A stretch of DNA of 64,000 bases, taken from positions 25,037 through 89,036 of the forward strand of contig NW_026515432.1 of NCBI RefSeq assembly GCF_014898815.1, in the 5' to 3' direction. The position numbers were made by a program, and so were the translations under genes. Shown here piece by piece: positions 12,033 through 22,236 of the stretch. The stretch comes from Panonychus citri (taxonomy: Eukaryota; Arthropoda; Arachnida; Trombidiformes; Tetranychidae). How positions within the stretch are numbered: position 1 is the stretch's first letter; each line of letters starts with the position of its first letter. The notes under the pieces are model-generated. The model did not search any database, was not told the origin of the DNA, and was given only the letters and a program-made list of their open reading frames with translations.

Positions 12033-12533
12033 TCAGATCCAACTGGCTTGGTGTTTCCTTTGAACATGAATTTTGTACTTTCGTACAGTCATAATTTGAT
12101 TACATTTTTGATCCGGACATTGTACCATTTTCTTTCTAAATGCGTTGAATGAGATTGGACCGGTATATCGTAGTTGGCTGCGATTGAAGGGTAGACCACA
12201 TCTTGCGGGACACTCAGAGTTATTTTGATTCTGGTAATCTAAAAGGCAGGAACTACAAAACATAACTTTACAACTAGTGTCTTCCTTATGTACACATGGG
12301 TTTTCTGATAAATTTTGACAAATGATGCATTCATAATCTCTGATTACATTGGTGTCTAAAAATAGGTAAGAGGTTAACTTAAAAGGGTTTACAGGGGGTT
12401 CAGGTATAAGATAAGATGGTATTTGAGGTTCAGGTTCGATTATCTGGATCTCATCATCGTACGTTTGTGAGCGTATTAACTCTTCGATGTTATCTCTGGT
12501 GCTTAGGACGGGTACTCACTCTTCGTAATTCAT
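12033..12533 (-). pseudogene. RING finger plus TRAF/SIAH-like zinc finger accessory ORF, one in-frame TGA
   Basis: This 167-codon frame lies between env and the 3' LTR in the element's own orientation. From the ATG at 12531-12533 it is open except for a TGA at codon 6 (12516-12518). The first half is acidic and Pro-rich. Then a RING-like cysteine/histidine series appears: CIIC, CVH, C, FCSSC, CPARC. It is followed by a second zinc-finger-like module with spacing C-x4-C-x11-H-x4-H (CPDQKC...HVQRKH), as in TRAF-type or SIAH fingers. RING proteins of this kind act as ubiquitin E3 ligases; function here is inferred only from the motif. The sequence GTGAGT overlaps the TGA, so a splice donor there is an alternative reading to a plain nonsense mutation. 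Accessory genes at this position are not part of the standard gypsy layout. Confidence 0.7.
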
Positions 12534-12608
12534 TATGGCGATTCTAGATGTATAAAGAGAATGAGAAAGGCAAAGTCCTAATGATAAAATCAATAAGTTT
12601 TACTTGAA

Positions 12609-14246
12609 TTAGTATAATGTACTGATTGCCATAGGGTTAGGTATATATGGAGGTGGATTATTATTATTGTTATTAGGAACTAAAGCTACTGAGACAACTG
12701 GTCGTCCAATCATGTGACACAGCATCGAAAATAATTTGAAAATTAACAAAATGACAACACAAAAGGCTATAACACCAATTAGTAAATTGCTTAATTCGTC
12801 TTTGAGTTTTTCAAGCCAAGTTTTTCTTGTTTCACAGCAAGTGTTTGTGAGTCAGTTAATTTTTCTAGAAGCCTGATTGTTGTTGTGTTGAGGGTTATTA
12901 ATTTGACAGGATCAGCCATTATTCGCCAATTGATTTGGTTGGACCATCCATCTATCACCTTTGAACTAGTGATAATGTAATTTTCAGCACTATAATTGTA
13001 GTCACCAATTGAGAAGGACATATCTTTAGACAATTTCAACACAGCATTCGGACAATCTCGAACATGGTTGAATAAACTGAGATTGTACCCATAACAGTAG
13101 ACATATAGATTTTCATCTATTATTTTAACTTGCGGCTTAGACAATTTATAATTGTTCAAGTAGGTCTCAAAACAGTTAATTGCCATGTCTGTGGCTTTGG
13201 TTGTTTACAGAATGTCCCACTCACGAACATGATTAGTTTCGCTTTGAGTTCTTCTTCCGTTGCCTCACAAATCTCTTTGGACTTTGTATTGGATATTAAA
13301 TATTTTGGACCGGTATATTCAAAGGTACAAGTTTCGTTTCCGACTTCTTTAAGTAGTTTGAAAGGGTCGGCCTCATGAATTACCAAATTATCTTCAATTT
13401 GCGGGACTATGAATCTCAACTTAAGGACGTAGGTATCATTTTCTTTAGAGAATTCTGTGGTGGTCTCGGTCATAGGCTCCAGAGGACATGAGGTGTTGCA
13501 AGGAAGTTTTAAACGAAATCGTTCAATGAAGTCCTTGGTGAGTTTATTATCCTGTTTAAGTTGAATGATTGCTTCCTTGATTTTCTGGGTATTATAAACT
13601 ATGTCGGCGGAGTTGAAAGCTGTCAATGGAAGCATCTGTTGTAACTGCATAATGTCGGTTTTCAATTTTAGTGCTTCATCAGCTAAAGCGGTTTCATGTT
13701 GTCTTATCGCTGTCGAAGTTAATCTATTGAATTTTGTAATCGATCGAAATCGATCTGTGATTGAGCAACAGACGTATCCCCAAAGTAATAGAATACTTGA
13801 TTTACCCCACATGAGAGCGGATGAAACCAATATGGCAGTAGTGGTGGTTAATGGTTTTCTGCGCTCTCCTTGTTTATGGTTCCGGCACGAAGTATGGATC
13901 TAGATTGTCAGTTTAATACTTGTAACAATATTCCATTGCTAATTCCAAGAAATCTCCTTTTCAGGTTCTTTTTTTAGTTTTGACATAAGTCTCGTATAGG
14001 CTCTAAACATGTTGTATTTTGGTACTTTTCTAGTCTTTACACCCCAATAGGTGCCTGACGTATCGGTGTACCATACATGGTTGATGGCTGTTGTATATGT
14101 TAAACTTTTTGATTGATCAGACATTGGTTTAGTATAATTAACGTAAGCATTCCCTTTTAGAAATTTCCTGTCAACTTTTCCCAGATGATATCTGGTCCAT
14201 ATTCTTGACAGATGGAAAGATTAAAGGATAGAATAATGATCATCAT
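12609..14246 (-). pseudogene. env: env-like glycoprotein gene, degraded
   Basis: The ATG at 14244-14246 overlaps the final base of the pol stop codon (TAATG arrangement). It opens with a hydrophobic signal-peptide-like segment (MMIIILSFNLSIC), then breaks at a stop. Coding continues in other frames at 13939-14124, 13156-13870 and 12791-13186. Around 13830-13870 a basic patch (ERRK) is followed by a small-residue hydrophobic stretch, the usual look of a cleavage site and fusion peptide. A helical, heptad-like region and several paired cysteines follow. A membrane segment rich in Ile/Val/Leu/Phe lies at about 12710-12770, then a short tail with a PPPY motif (12645-12656) and TAA at 12609-12611. 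Length if intact, about 545 codons, fits errantivirus-type Env. Several frameshifts make this copy non-functional. The precise Env class is not settled from sequence. Confidence 0.65.
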
Positions 14247-16989
14247 TATGAGTGAAACGTTACTTGTCTCTCTTCGTCGATTCCTGAGGCGTTTCTCCTC
14301 CACTTGGTGGTTGTTTCTCTCGTCGGTGGTAGAGTTTTATTTGCGATGCATGAACTAAACTCGTCCGTCGAATTTTCTCGTTTCACTATGTAAGTGGTGT
14401 TATCCATTTTCTTAATTATTTGAAATGGTCCTTCGTATTTTGGGCCAAGTTTCCTTGGGTTTCCTGAGGTTGACTTCATGCAGAACCAATTGACCTACTT
14501 CGTAAGTTCTAATTTTATTCTCTTTTATCATGATATTCAGCTTGTTTCTCTATGAGGTTGCAGAATGGATTTGTGCTTGTTCTCTAACAAATTTCATTCA
14601 TGATTCATAAATTTCATGTATTGCCAAGGGTTGTCTTCTTTACATCAGGATTAGTTTGTAAATCAACGGGAAGCGTTGGCTCTCTCCCATATAAGAGAAA
14701 GAAGGGTGACACTTGAATTATAAGGAAATTAATTAGAGGCAAAATTTGCGTCCATTTAGTTTGGTTTTGTTCTTGACAATAGTGCATGAGCATTGAACAA
14801 ATCGTACGATTTACTCGGTCAATCCATTCGTTTGTGGGTGGTAAGCGGTGGACAGTTGCCACTCGCATTCATGAAGTTTTCTTGAACCGTTTCGCTATGA
14901 AGTTTCGTCCCTGATCGCTCAGGATTGACTTGGGGCAACCATGTCGACATAAGATATTCTCCATTAGAAACTTGGCGGTACTCTTTGCGTCCTTCTTTGC
15001 AAGAGCTTTCATCTCCACCCACCTAGTGAAGTACTCAGTGGCCACAATGATGTATTCTTTACCCGATGAACGAGGGAGAGGACCCAATATATCGATCCCA
15101 ATTTTCTCAAACGGCGCCGAAACAACGATTGAGTTTAGTGGAGCAGTTGAATTTCCTATTCCAGTCTTATTGTACTGGCAGGATTCACAATTTTGGATAT
15201 AATCAGCAATTTCCTTGTTCATTTTTGGCCAATAGTATTTTGCTCTGATCTTCTCATAGGTTTGGAATAAACCACAATGTCCCGAAAGAGGTTCGTCATG
15301 ATAAGCTTTAAGTATTTCTAGTACCATGGATTTTGGAAGGACGATGACCCATTGTTGATTATTTTTATGATTAATTTTTCTCTGTAGAAGTCCATTTTTA
15401 ATTCGATGTTGACTTTTTGTTTGATCAGTACTTTTTGAGGGTTTTTCTTCATTGAGTTGTTGAATTTTCGCCTGGATAAAAGGATCATTCCTTTGTTCAT
15501 TTAGTAATCTACTCTGTCTCTGATCTTCTTCAGTGATTAATAAAGTGAACAAATCATCACCTTGTTCACAATCGTCATAACCAACCGTGTTGAATTCTGG
15601 ATCGTTGGTTGGATATCTACTGAGACAATCAGCGTCAGCATGAATTTTCCCTGACTTGTAAGTGATATTGAACTCAAAAGATTGTAAAGTTAAAGCATAT
15701 CGCATTAGCCGAGGTGGAAGTTTAGTTTTCGACCGCAAGAAGCAGAGGGCGCAATGATCGGTGACGACTTCAAATTTGATCCCTTCCAGGTAATGCCGAA
15801 ACTTCTCCACCGCATATATTATGGCGAGGCATTCTTTATCAGACACCGGATAATTTAATTCAGCACCACGAATCTGTCTGCTCGCAAAAGCAACAGGTTT
15901 CCATTTCTTCTCATGTTTCTGCAAGATGATCGCTCCCAGACCAACATCAGATGCATCAGTTCGTAACTGAGTTTCCAGAGTATGGTCAAAATGAGCAAGA
16001 ACGGGAGCGCTGCTTATCTTTCGCTTTAAACATTCGAAAGCCTCGATTTGATCATTTTTCCATTGAAATGGAACATCTTTTCTCGTCAGTTGAGTTAAAG
16101 GTGATGCTAGCTTAGCAAAATCTCGAATAAACTTTCGATAGTAAGAGCACAAAGCGACGAAAGCCCGAATGTCTTTGAGTGTATTCGGCGTTGGAAAATT
16201 TACCACAGCTCGAATCTTTTCAGGATCTGGTTCTTGTCCTTCGTTAGAGATTACATGACCGAGATAAAGAATTCGGGTTCTCAAGAACCGGCACTTATCT
16301 GGTTTAAGTGTTAAGCCAGCTATTCTTAGCCTTTCGAAAACTGATTGTAATCTGATTAAATGTTCTTCGTACGTTTTGCTGAAGATGATAATATCATCAA
16401 TGTATACCAAGCATGAGTTATATTTCAGCCCAGCCAAACACACGTCCATTAATCGTTGGAAGGTGGCTGGAGCATTGCATAAGCCGAACGGCATCGTTAC
16501 ATATTCGTACATTCCGAAAGTAGTGACGAAGGCAGTTTTTTGACGGTCAGCGGGATTCAACTCGACCTGATGGTAACCACTTCTTAGATCTAATAAGCTA
16601 AAGTAGTTCGATCCTTGAAGAGCATCGAGTGATGTGTTTATGTTTGGTAATGGATAAGAATCCTTACATGTTATCGCATTCAACTTCCGATAATCTACGC
16701 ACATCCTCCAATCTCCAGTCTTCTTACTCACTAGTACCACAGGTGAGCACCAGGGTGAGAAAGAATCGATTATTATACCATCTCTAAGTAGTTGAGCAAC
16801 TGTTTCTTTAGTAATTTTTCTTTTCTGTTCACTTTGTTGATAAGGCGACTGAGCGATGGGTGGATGGTCACCGGTGTTGATTGAATGGACAAATAAGTTT
16901 GTTTTCCCAAGCTCTTCAGCTCTAACCGCGAAAACATCACGATATTCGTTAGCCAGGCATTTCAACTGTGTTAGTACGTTAGCTGGTGT
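14246..16989 (-). pseudogene. pol: pol: reverse transcriptase, RNase H, integrase (integrase end frameshifted)
   Basis: The frame opens at 16989, overlapping the gag stop by 19 nt in the -1 frame, and is continuous to 14869. RT is clear from LVYIDDIIIFS (near 16400) and the upstream SPWCSPVVLV and FGLCNAPATF blocks. RNase H shows TDASDVGLGA (near 15950) and the tether/thumb-type connection. Integrase shows an HHCC module (H...H...CESC, about 15180-15290), the first Asp in GIDILGPLP and the second in SDQGRNF (near 14915). The third catalytic region, AYHPQTNG followed by the Glu, lies in another frame between two frameshifts near 14870 and 14820. A further broken stretch leads to the GPY/F module (KLGPKYEGPF) in 14246-14479. 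The product would synthesise and insert element cDNA; this copy cannot make a full-length Pol. Confidence 0.93.
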
Positions 16990-18827
16990 TTAATCATCAC
17001 ATCGAGGATTAAACCTTCCTCCGATGAATCGTGACTCACCAGATTACTAGTACTAAATAAAGCTGATTGTTCACCTGCTGAATCCCCACTAGATGGCGTG
17101 AGATACAGTTTAGGTGACGATGAGTTTATTGATTCACCACCAGATGGCGTGAGAGTGAGCTCAGTTGCTATTGAACTCATTGACTCATCACTAGAGGGAG
17201 TGAGTGTTGTTTCACCATCATCCGATGACGTCACCGTGTCAGGTTCGGTATCCGTAGAACTTTCATCAGATGTAATCAGGTCCACTTGTGGGTGGTCCCC
17301 AATCTGAATGGTTTTGCTTGCACAATCTATCTTTACCATCGCTTTGCTTAGTACATCTTGTCCAATCAAAGCATCTAATTTCCGTGGTAACGTTTTACAA
17401 ACTTGGAAATCTGCGATAAACTTTACCACTTTCTTTCCATCACTAATTTTAATTTCCGCTTTAGTTTTACCCATTATTGGTAGTGGTTCACCATTAGCGG
17501 CATAAGGAAGAGGTCCACCCAGTTTACTCAACTTGAGTCCCAATTGGCGGGTTACCTGATCCGATAACAACGAAATTTCGGACCCGGTGTCGATCATTGC
17601 ATTAACCTTCGCTTGATTAATGTTAATTGCTTGATGGATTAAATTTTTCTTCATGAAGTAACAAATAGCATTATTCTCCACAGGATAATCGTAATCATCG
17701 GTATCGACCTCACTCTCTTCTGATGATTCTTGGGTTATCATTTTTACCGCTTTCTTCGGTCTTCCAGGAGATCGCTTTCTGGTGTTACCTTGACTCTTCT
17801 TTCTTTCATCATCCTTTCGCTTCTCCGGGCTTCTGCTTCTTCCACGCCGTGGAAGATTTGTTGAAGTAGATGGCTTATCTCTCCAATTATCGGGTTCTCT
17901 GGATCTCTCTCGAAATGCCCGTTCACGATCAGCAAATTGTTTATTCGTATATTGTGGTCGTTGTTGATTGGGCTGTTGATTATTATATGTATTGGTTGCT
18001 TCCGGAGGTTGATTGTATCTTGTTGGATAATTTGGATTATTGTCAGATGCTTGACGATTCTTATAGCGACAAACTGCTTCAGTGTGACCGAATCTCTTAC
18101 AGTAACTGCAAATGATTACTTTGGTAGCTAAATTGTCAACTTTTAGATTCAGTTGTTTCATTGTTTCCTGTAAGTTTGAAATAGTCTCATTCATGTTGGG
18201 ATTAATCGTTTCCCTTTGCATCATAAACGAGTTGTTACAGGAAAGCATTGCTCGTTCAGCTAATCTTGCTGATTCAACCAAATGCTGTAGTGATTGGGGA
18301 TTTTGTAATGCTATCCCGTATTTAATTCGTGGAAGCAATTTTTCTTTAACAAGACTCAGGATAAATATTTCTGGAGTATTTTCATCGATTCGTAGACAAA
18401 GTTCTTGAATTTCATAAATGAAAGAAGTTGTTGATTGTCCTGGTTGTTGAGAAGCATTGTGTAATTGTTGTGATAAGTAGGAACGGAAATCAGAGGGAAA
18501 AAGATCCTTATCATTGATTCTTTCAACCCAACGCTAGCTTAGGTGTATATTTACAGTAATGAAATTGTACCATCTTCGCGCTGTATTTTGCAAATAAGTT
18601 GGTACTATTGTGAACATGTTATCTGCAGTCCAATTATAATTGCGACCTACCCTTTCGAAGTTTTCGAACCATTCGATAACGTTATCATTGATTTCACCAC
18701 TAAAGTGTGGGATATGAGTCGGTAATTAGGTAAGATTACATTTTTACTCTTTGTGGTAATGAAGATTGAGGTTCATTAGGTTGAACCTGTTCAACATATT
18801 GATAGTAATTAGAGATGGATCAGACAT
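16971..18827 (-). pseudogene. gag: gag with CCHC zinc knuckle and aspartic protease domain
   Basis: An ATG at 18825-18827 begins the likely gag; the first ~35 codons and the next segment are in different frames. The capsid part is typical for Ty3/gypsy: FSGEINDNVIEWFENFE, then a YLQNTARRWY block, broken by a TAG near 18537-18539. The frame is then open from there to TAA at 16971-16973 and includes MLPRIKYGIALQNP. A CCHC knuckle (CSYCKRFGHTEAVC, CX2CX4HX4C) lies near 18065-18110, followed by an Arg/Ser-rich basic region. The protease active site is NAMIDTGSEISLL, near 17580-17610. The C-terminus has three 51-bp repeats encoding LTPSSGES-like units. Confidence 0.88.
17087..17205 (-). repeat. 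Three 51-bp tandem repeats at the gag 3' end
   Basis: CACTAGATGGCGTGAGA at 17087, CACCAGATGGCGTGAGA at 17138 and CACTAGAGGGAGTGAG at 17189 start at exact 51-bp (17-codon) spacing. They encode TPSSGES-like peptide units in gag. The first two also match the CTCF core word CCASYAGRKGGCRS at nearly every position. Confidence 0.85.
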
Positions 18828-20560
18828 TATTAGAGAGGTTGATGAGTTGACACGTATAACTTATAAAGAGAGAATAAAAGAAAGACAAAAGCAATAATAG
18901 TGGGTGATAAACAGATTAAAAAGGATTAAATTGTTTCTTAGTTCATCACCGAAAAGGTATTTGTCAGTTGCTTCAGGGGTGTACACGTAATAACTCGTTG
19001 TGATGATTGGTCAGAAGACATGAAGATTAATTAACGTAAGGTAAAAGCCCAACAAATGATTTAATACCAGTCTCACTGCGAGAGGTTATTAATTTTTGAT
19101 GATAAGAGAAGGTAACAGTTACAGGGCGTTGATAACGAGACCAGTAAATATCAGATGGATGTACTTTTACACTTATGAGATCAAACTTAATTTCACAATT
19201 TGCCATGAATGAGCACAAGGTTTCAGATCACAAACTTAAAGTTAATAATATACTAATTAGATTAAAGCTTCCTATTAGCAGTCAGTTCAAGTTGCTTACT
19301 GATTGTGCTTGGTTTGAGACAATTCATATTTATACCAACGGATCATCAACTCAAACTAACATTTGACTAGAATAAAACTTCCCATCAAAAGTCAGTGAGT
19401 GCGATTGATCGTTTGATGTGACTGATAACAAACAAGGACTCCAACTTATAACTCGTGATTAGAATAAACCCTTCCCATCACAGAGTTAATTTAAAGTTAA
19501 AGACTCGGAGCATGAATGTTAACTATGTTACCAAATATGCTTATGACTAGAAGTTAAATTTCCCGTCACAAGGATTTGTTGTTAGCAGAATGGATTGCCA
19601 AATTGGCTTGGGATTAGAGTCAGAATTCCCATCACCAAGCCATTTAGGGTATTGAACACACTGAATAGAATTAAGATTTGAGATTAAATTGTTTCACGAT
19701 TGAGAAGAACGTTTGCCAAATGGCTCGGACAAAACTCTGTTTTCACTGATTATTTTTAACTTCTTTTTTGAGAATTATAATTAGAATGGTAAAGAAATTG
19801 ATATACTTATCCATATATGATGATGAATTGTCTTCTTGTCCTTTTTTCCTTTTGATAATGCACGTCCTGATGATGAGCAGTTAATTTTTAAATTTGCAAA
19901 CAAAATTTTGTTTTATCTTTATTGTCTTTATCCATTATAGTATTCTATCAGCATATAAAGACCATTGCAAACTTATCGATTTTTATTAATTACAAAGAAA
20001 TTTGTTGATTGTATTTACTTAATTACGATCCATTGATGATTTGTAATTGATTTTTTTATAATTGTAGACAACTTTTGATTGTAGGATTTGAATTCTTTAA
20101 TATTCTTATTGTTTCTTTTTATTGGTAATCATTTTATTTGTTTATTGTTAATTTTTGTAAAAGTTGAAACGGTTGTAATGTTGAGAAAAGTTGATTGTTG
20201 GGTTGATTGTTAACTAATCACATGAATTTTTCCAATAGTCATTTATATCTACTCCATTCTGTTTATTTATGTAGATTCGAAATGTTTCGATGAAATAGTT
20301 AAAGGTTAATTTATTGATCATTAAAGTGAATGTTTGGTTTACCTTTGAAATTTAAACGATGTGGTAGTTTAGTCTTGATTGACGGACAGTCGATTGATAA
20401 ACAGAATTAACTTTTCCCTAATCAACTTAATTTTTCATCAATAAACACAAACAGACGATAATTAAGATGATAAGGGTGATGAGGGTGATTGTTTATTATT
20501 AATGTTTATAATTTTCACTTCCACTAGTTTAAATCACACAAAAAAAATTGACTTTGCCGT
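18828..20560 (-). other. 1.7-kb untranslated leader of the LTR element
   Basis: Between the primer binding site and gag there is no convincing ORF. The interval holds five spaced copies of a short motif (described separately) and otherwise AT-rich sequence. A leader this long is expected to hold packaging and dimerisation signals, but I cannot point to them. Confidence 0.6.
19255..19639 (-). repeat. Five spaced degenerate repeats in the element leader
   Basis: Plus-strand copies start at about 19255, 19364, 19457, 19544 and 19612. The shared form is GAYTAGAATAAA followed shortly by CTTCCCATCA, with some copies degenerate. Spacing shortens from about 109 to 68 bp. They sit between primer binding site and gag, the position of the Su(Hw)-binding array in Drosophila gypsy, though the motif itself is different. 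Confidence 0.65.
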
Positions 20561-20579
20561 TATCCGGCTCGACGGACCA
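20561..20579 (-). promoter_or_regulatory. Primer binding site, tRNA-Tyr type
   Basis: Two bases after the 5' LTR, the minus strand reads TGGTCCGTCGAGCCGGATA. Its complement, TATCCGGCTCGACGGACCA, resembles the 3' end of animal tRNA-Tyr (ending TCCGGCTCGAAGGA plus CCA) with one mismatch in the acceptor stem. This would be the site for first-strand priming. The tRNA identity is from memory of tRNA-Tyr 3' ends. Confidence 0.75.
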
Positions 20580-20581
20580 AA

Positions 20582-20871
20582 TGTTGGTTTTCACCTTGAA
20601 ATAACCTTTGGGTTTTTACTGATTAAAAGATACTTTATTTTTCTTATGTGTTTAGGATGAGATCCCCACTCCAACTACTACAATTCTATTTTTTTCATCA
20701 TCATCATTATCTTCATCCTCATCTTCATCCTCATCTTCATCTTCATCCGCATCCTCATCTTCATCTTCATCCGCATCCTCATCTTCATCTTCATCCGCAT
20801 ACTCATCTTCATCTTCGTCTGCATCCTCATCCTTATTTGGATCTTGGGTTGCAACTATTTTGTTGCCAACA
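20582..20871 (-). repeat. 5' LTR (290 bp)
   Basis: Direct copy of the left LTR with the same TGTTGG...CCAACA ends and 12 bp more of the TCATCT/TCATCC microsatellite. It should carry the promoter for the element; no clear TATA box is visible. Read from the flank, the LTR is open in the frame of the interrupted host ORF and adds a long Asp/Glu-rich tail to it. Confidence 0.95.
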
Positions 20872-21185
20872 CCTCTCTTTTTCAAAGTTGGTCCTGATTT
20901 TTGTGTCGAAACTTCAACATTTGATTCAGCAGATGGTTGATTTGGTGATTTCGGTTGAACATCGGTTGATGATGATGATGGTTGATCTTTTTCATTTAGT
21001 TCCGATTGTATTTTTGTTTCAGACTCTGATGATGATTTAGTTGCGTTGATTGCACTAGTATTTTTACCATATTTTTTATTACTTTGAGCAAAATAACAAA
21101 TTTTTTCTCGTGATCTTAATCGAGACTTTATAGGAGACATCTCGGTGTCATGAAGAAGAACAATCTTTAATTGTATCACCTGCAC
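20652..21185 (-). pseudogene. Interrupted unknown ORF, upstream half fused to the LTR
   Basis: The frame probably starts at the internal ATG giving MSPIKSRLRSREKICYF, near 21143; the sequence before it resembles a splice acceptor (tgtagtgcag near 21180). It is Ser/Lys/Glu/Pro-rich and low in predicted order, ending TQKSGPTLKKRG at the target site. It then runs in frame through 225 bp of LTR, adding VGNKIVATQDPNK and an acidic DED-repeat tail, before a stop at 20652. The pre-insertion protein continued as the half described at 11483-11722. I recognise no domain; nuclear low-complexity proteins look like this, but that is only impression. Confidence 0.5.
20872..20876. repeat. Target-site duplication, right copy (CCTCT)
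   Basis: Matches the CCTCT abutting the other LTR at 11718-11722. Confidence 0.9.
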
Positions 21186-21302
21186 TACATATACTAAATA
21201 TATTGGTAAGATTATTTATTTTTCAGTCACACGGTCTCAGGTAGCTTCGCAGAACAAGTTCTTTCAATTGAACGGCTCTGAAGAATGACTTATCTGTGAT
21301 AA

Positions 21303-21800
21303 ATGCCGTCTTGGTTTTGTCAAACAATTTTCGCCTTGGATATATCAACACATACCGGCGATTTAAGGTTTGACCAATGGTGTCCATACGTTATGGCCAT
21401 TTTAGATACTTTCAAATTTGGTGGCGTTGATGAAAATGGCAAATCTTTTACATCTGTTCATGGTTTGATTTTGTGCGGTGATTTCAACGTTGAAAATGTT
21501 TTTTTTCGAATTCCTGACAATCAAAATAGTAGAAAATTAAATAAGATGCTGAAGAGATACAATTTGACGCCAATTTCGGATAGAGCAACTCACAACGCTG
21601 GAGGTTTTTCATATTACATTCATTATTCTAGTATCTCAGCCTTCTCAATGAAAATTTCGTGACTAGTGTTGGATTAAATAGTGACCGCATCCATTCAACG
21701 TTGTTTAGGTCTGCAGAGAATCCTTGGAAACTATCATTGATAGACGTTGACTGTCCAACATTGAGTCATCTTTGAAATTCAAGAAAAGTGTTGCTGCTGT
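21303..21800 (+). pseudogene. LINE-type endonuclease remnant
   Basis: The open frame contains HGLILCGDFNVE, the GDFN motif of apurinic-type endonucleases in non-LTR retrotransposons. Further on, LNKMLKRYNLTPISDRATHNAGG matches the usual layout of the loop before the final catalytic blocks. After the stop at 21660 a shifted frame gives CPTLSHH-like residues, near the SDH motif position. No reverse transcriptase follows, so this is a 5'-part remnant or a truncated copy. Confidence 0.5.
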
Positions 21801-22236
21801 TAATTTGACTCTACCAATATAACCTGACCGTTTTTCAATAAAAAAATTTATTCAAAAACAATGATTTGATCGCAATTGATGTGAACGAATTAAAAGTTGT
21901 AGTGAAAATTCGATCAGGAAACTCACAAAAAAATCTTAAGTAATAAGGAATAAAGATAACTCGGATTGCGTTAGATCTAAAGATAATAGAGATGACTATT
22001 GCATATGCGAAAGGATAAATGATTAATCTAGTGATTAATATCAAGAACTCTAAATAACTTTAGAATATAAATTTGCTTGAGTAAATTACACAACAAGCAT
22101 GAGACATCGATCCGTCCCCGTCTTTTTTGTATTTTTGAAAATTTTGTTATTTTGAATTGATTTTTTGAAGATGCATATATTTACAATGAGGATAATTATG
22201 ATTATATAGGATTATATACATATATATTATATATGA

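Larger units (their letters stand above)
11723..20871 (-). mobile_element. Complete env-bearing Ty3/gypsy-type LTR retrotransposon, 9149 bp
   Basis: Two direct LTRs (278 and 290 bp) with TGTTGG...CCAACA termini bound a minus-strand internal region carrying, in order, a tRNA-Tyr-type primer binding site, a long leader, gag, protease, reverse transcriptase, RNase H, integrase, an env-like gene, a RING-type accessory ORF and a polypurine tract. The order PR-RT-RH-IN and the integrase GPY/F module mark the Ty3/gypsy group; the env-like third gene places it architecturally with errantivirus-like elements. CCTCT target duplications flank it. gag, pol and env each contain frameshifts or stops, so this copy is non-autonomous. 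The interior is visibly less AT-rich than the flanks. Confidence 0.95.

Noticed and set aside
11749..12094. Ser- or His/Pro-rich plus-strand frames across the LTR microsatellite (also 20648-21040).
   Set aside because: Antisense readings of the LTR repeat; no domain, and composition follows the microsatellite.
14614..14868. Integrase catalytic Glu apparently replaced by Asp (the frame reads ...NEWIDRVNRT).
   Set aside because: The alternative frame across the same bases reads AYHPQTNG followed by the normal Glu, so the change is an artefact of two frameshifts, not a substitution.
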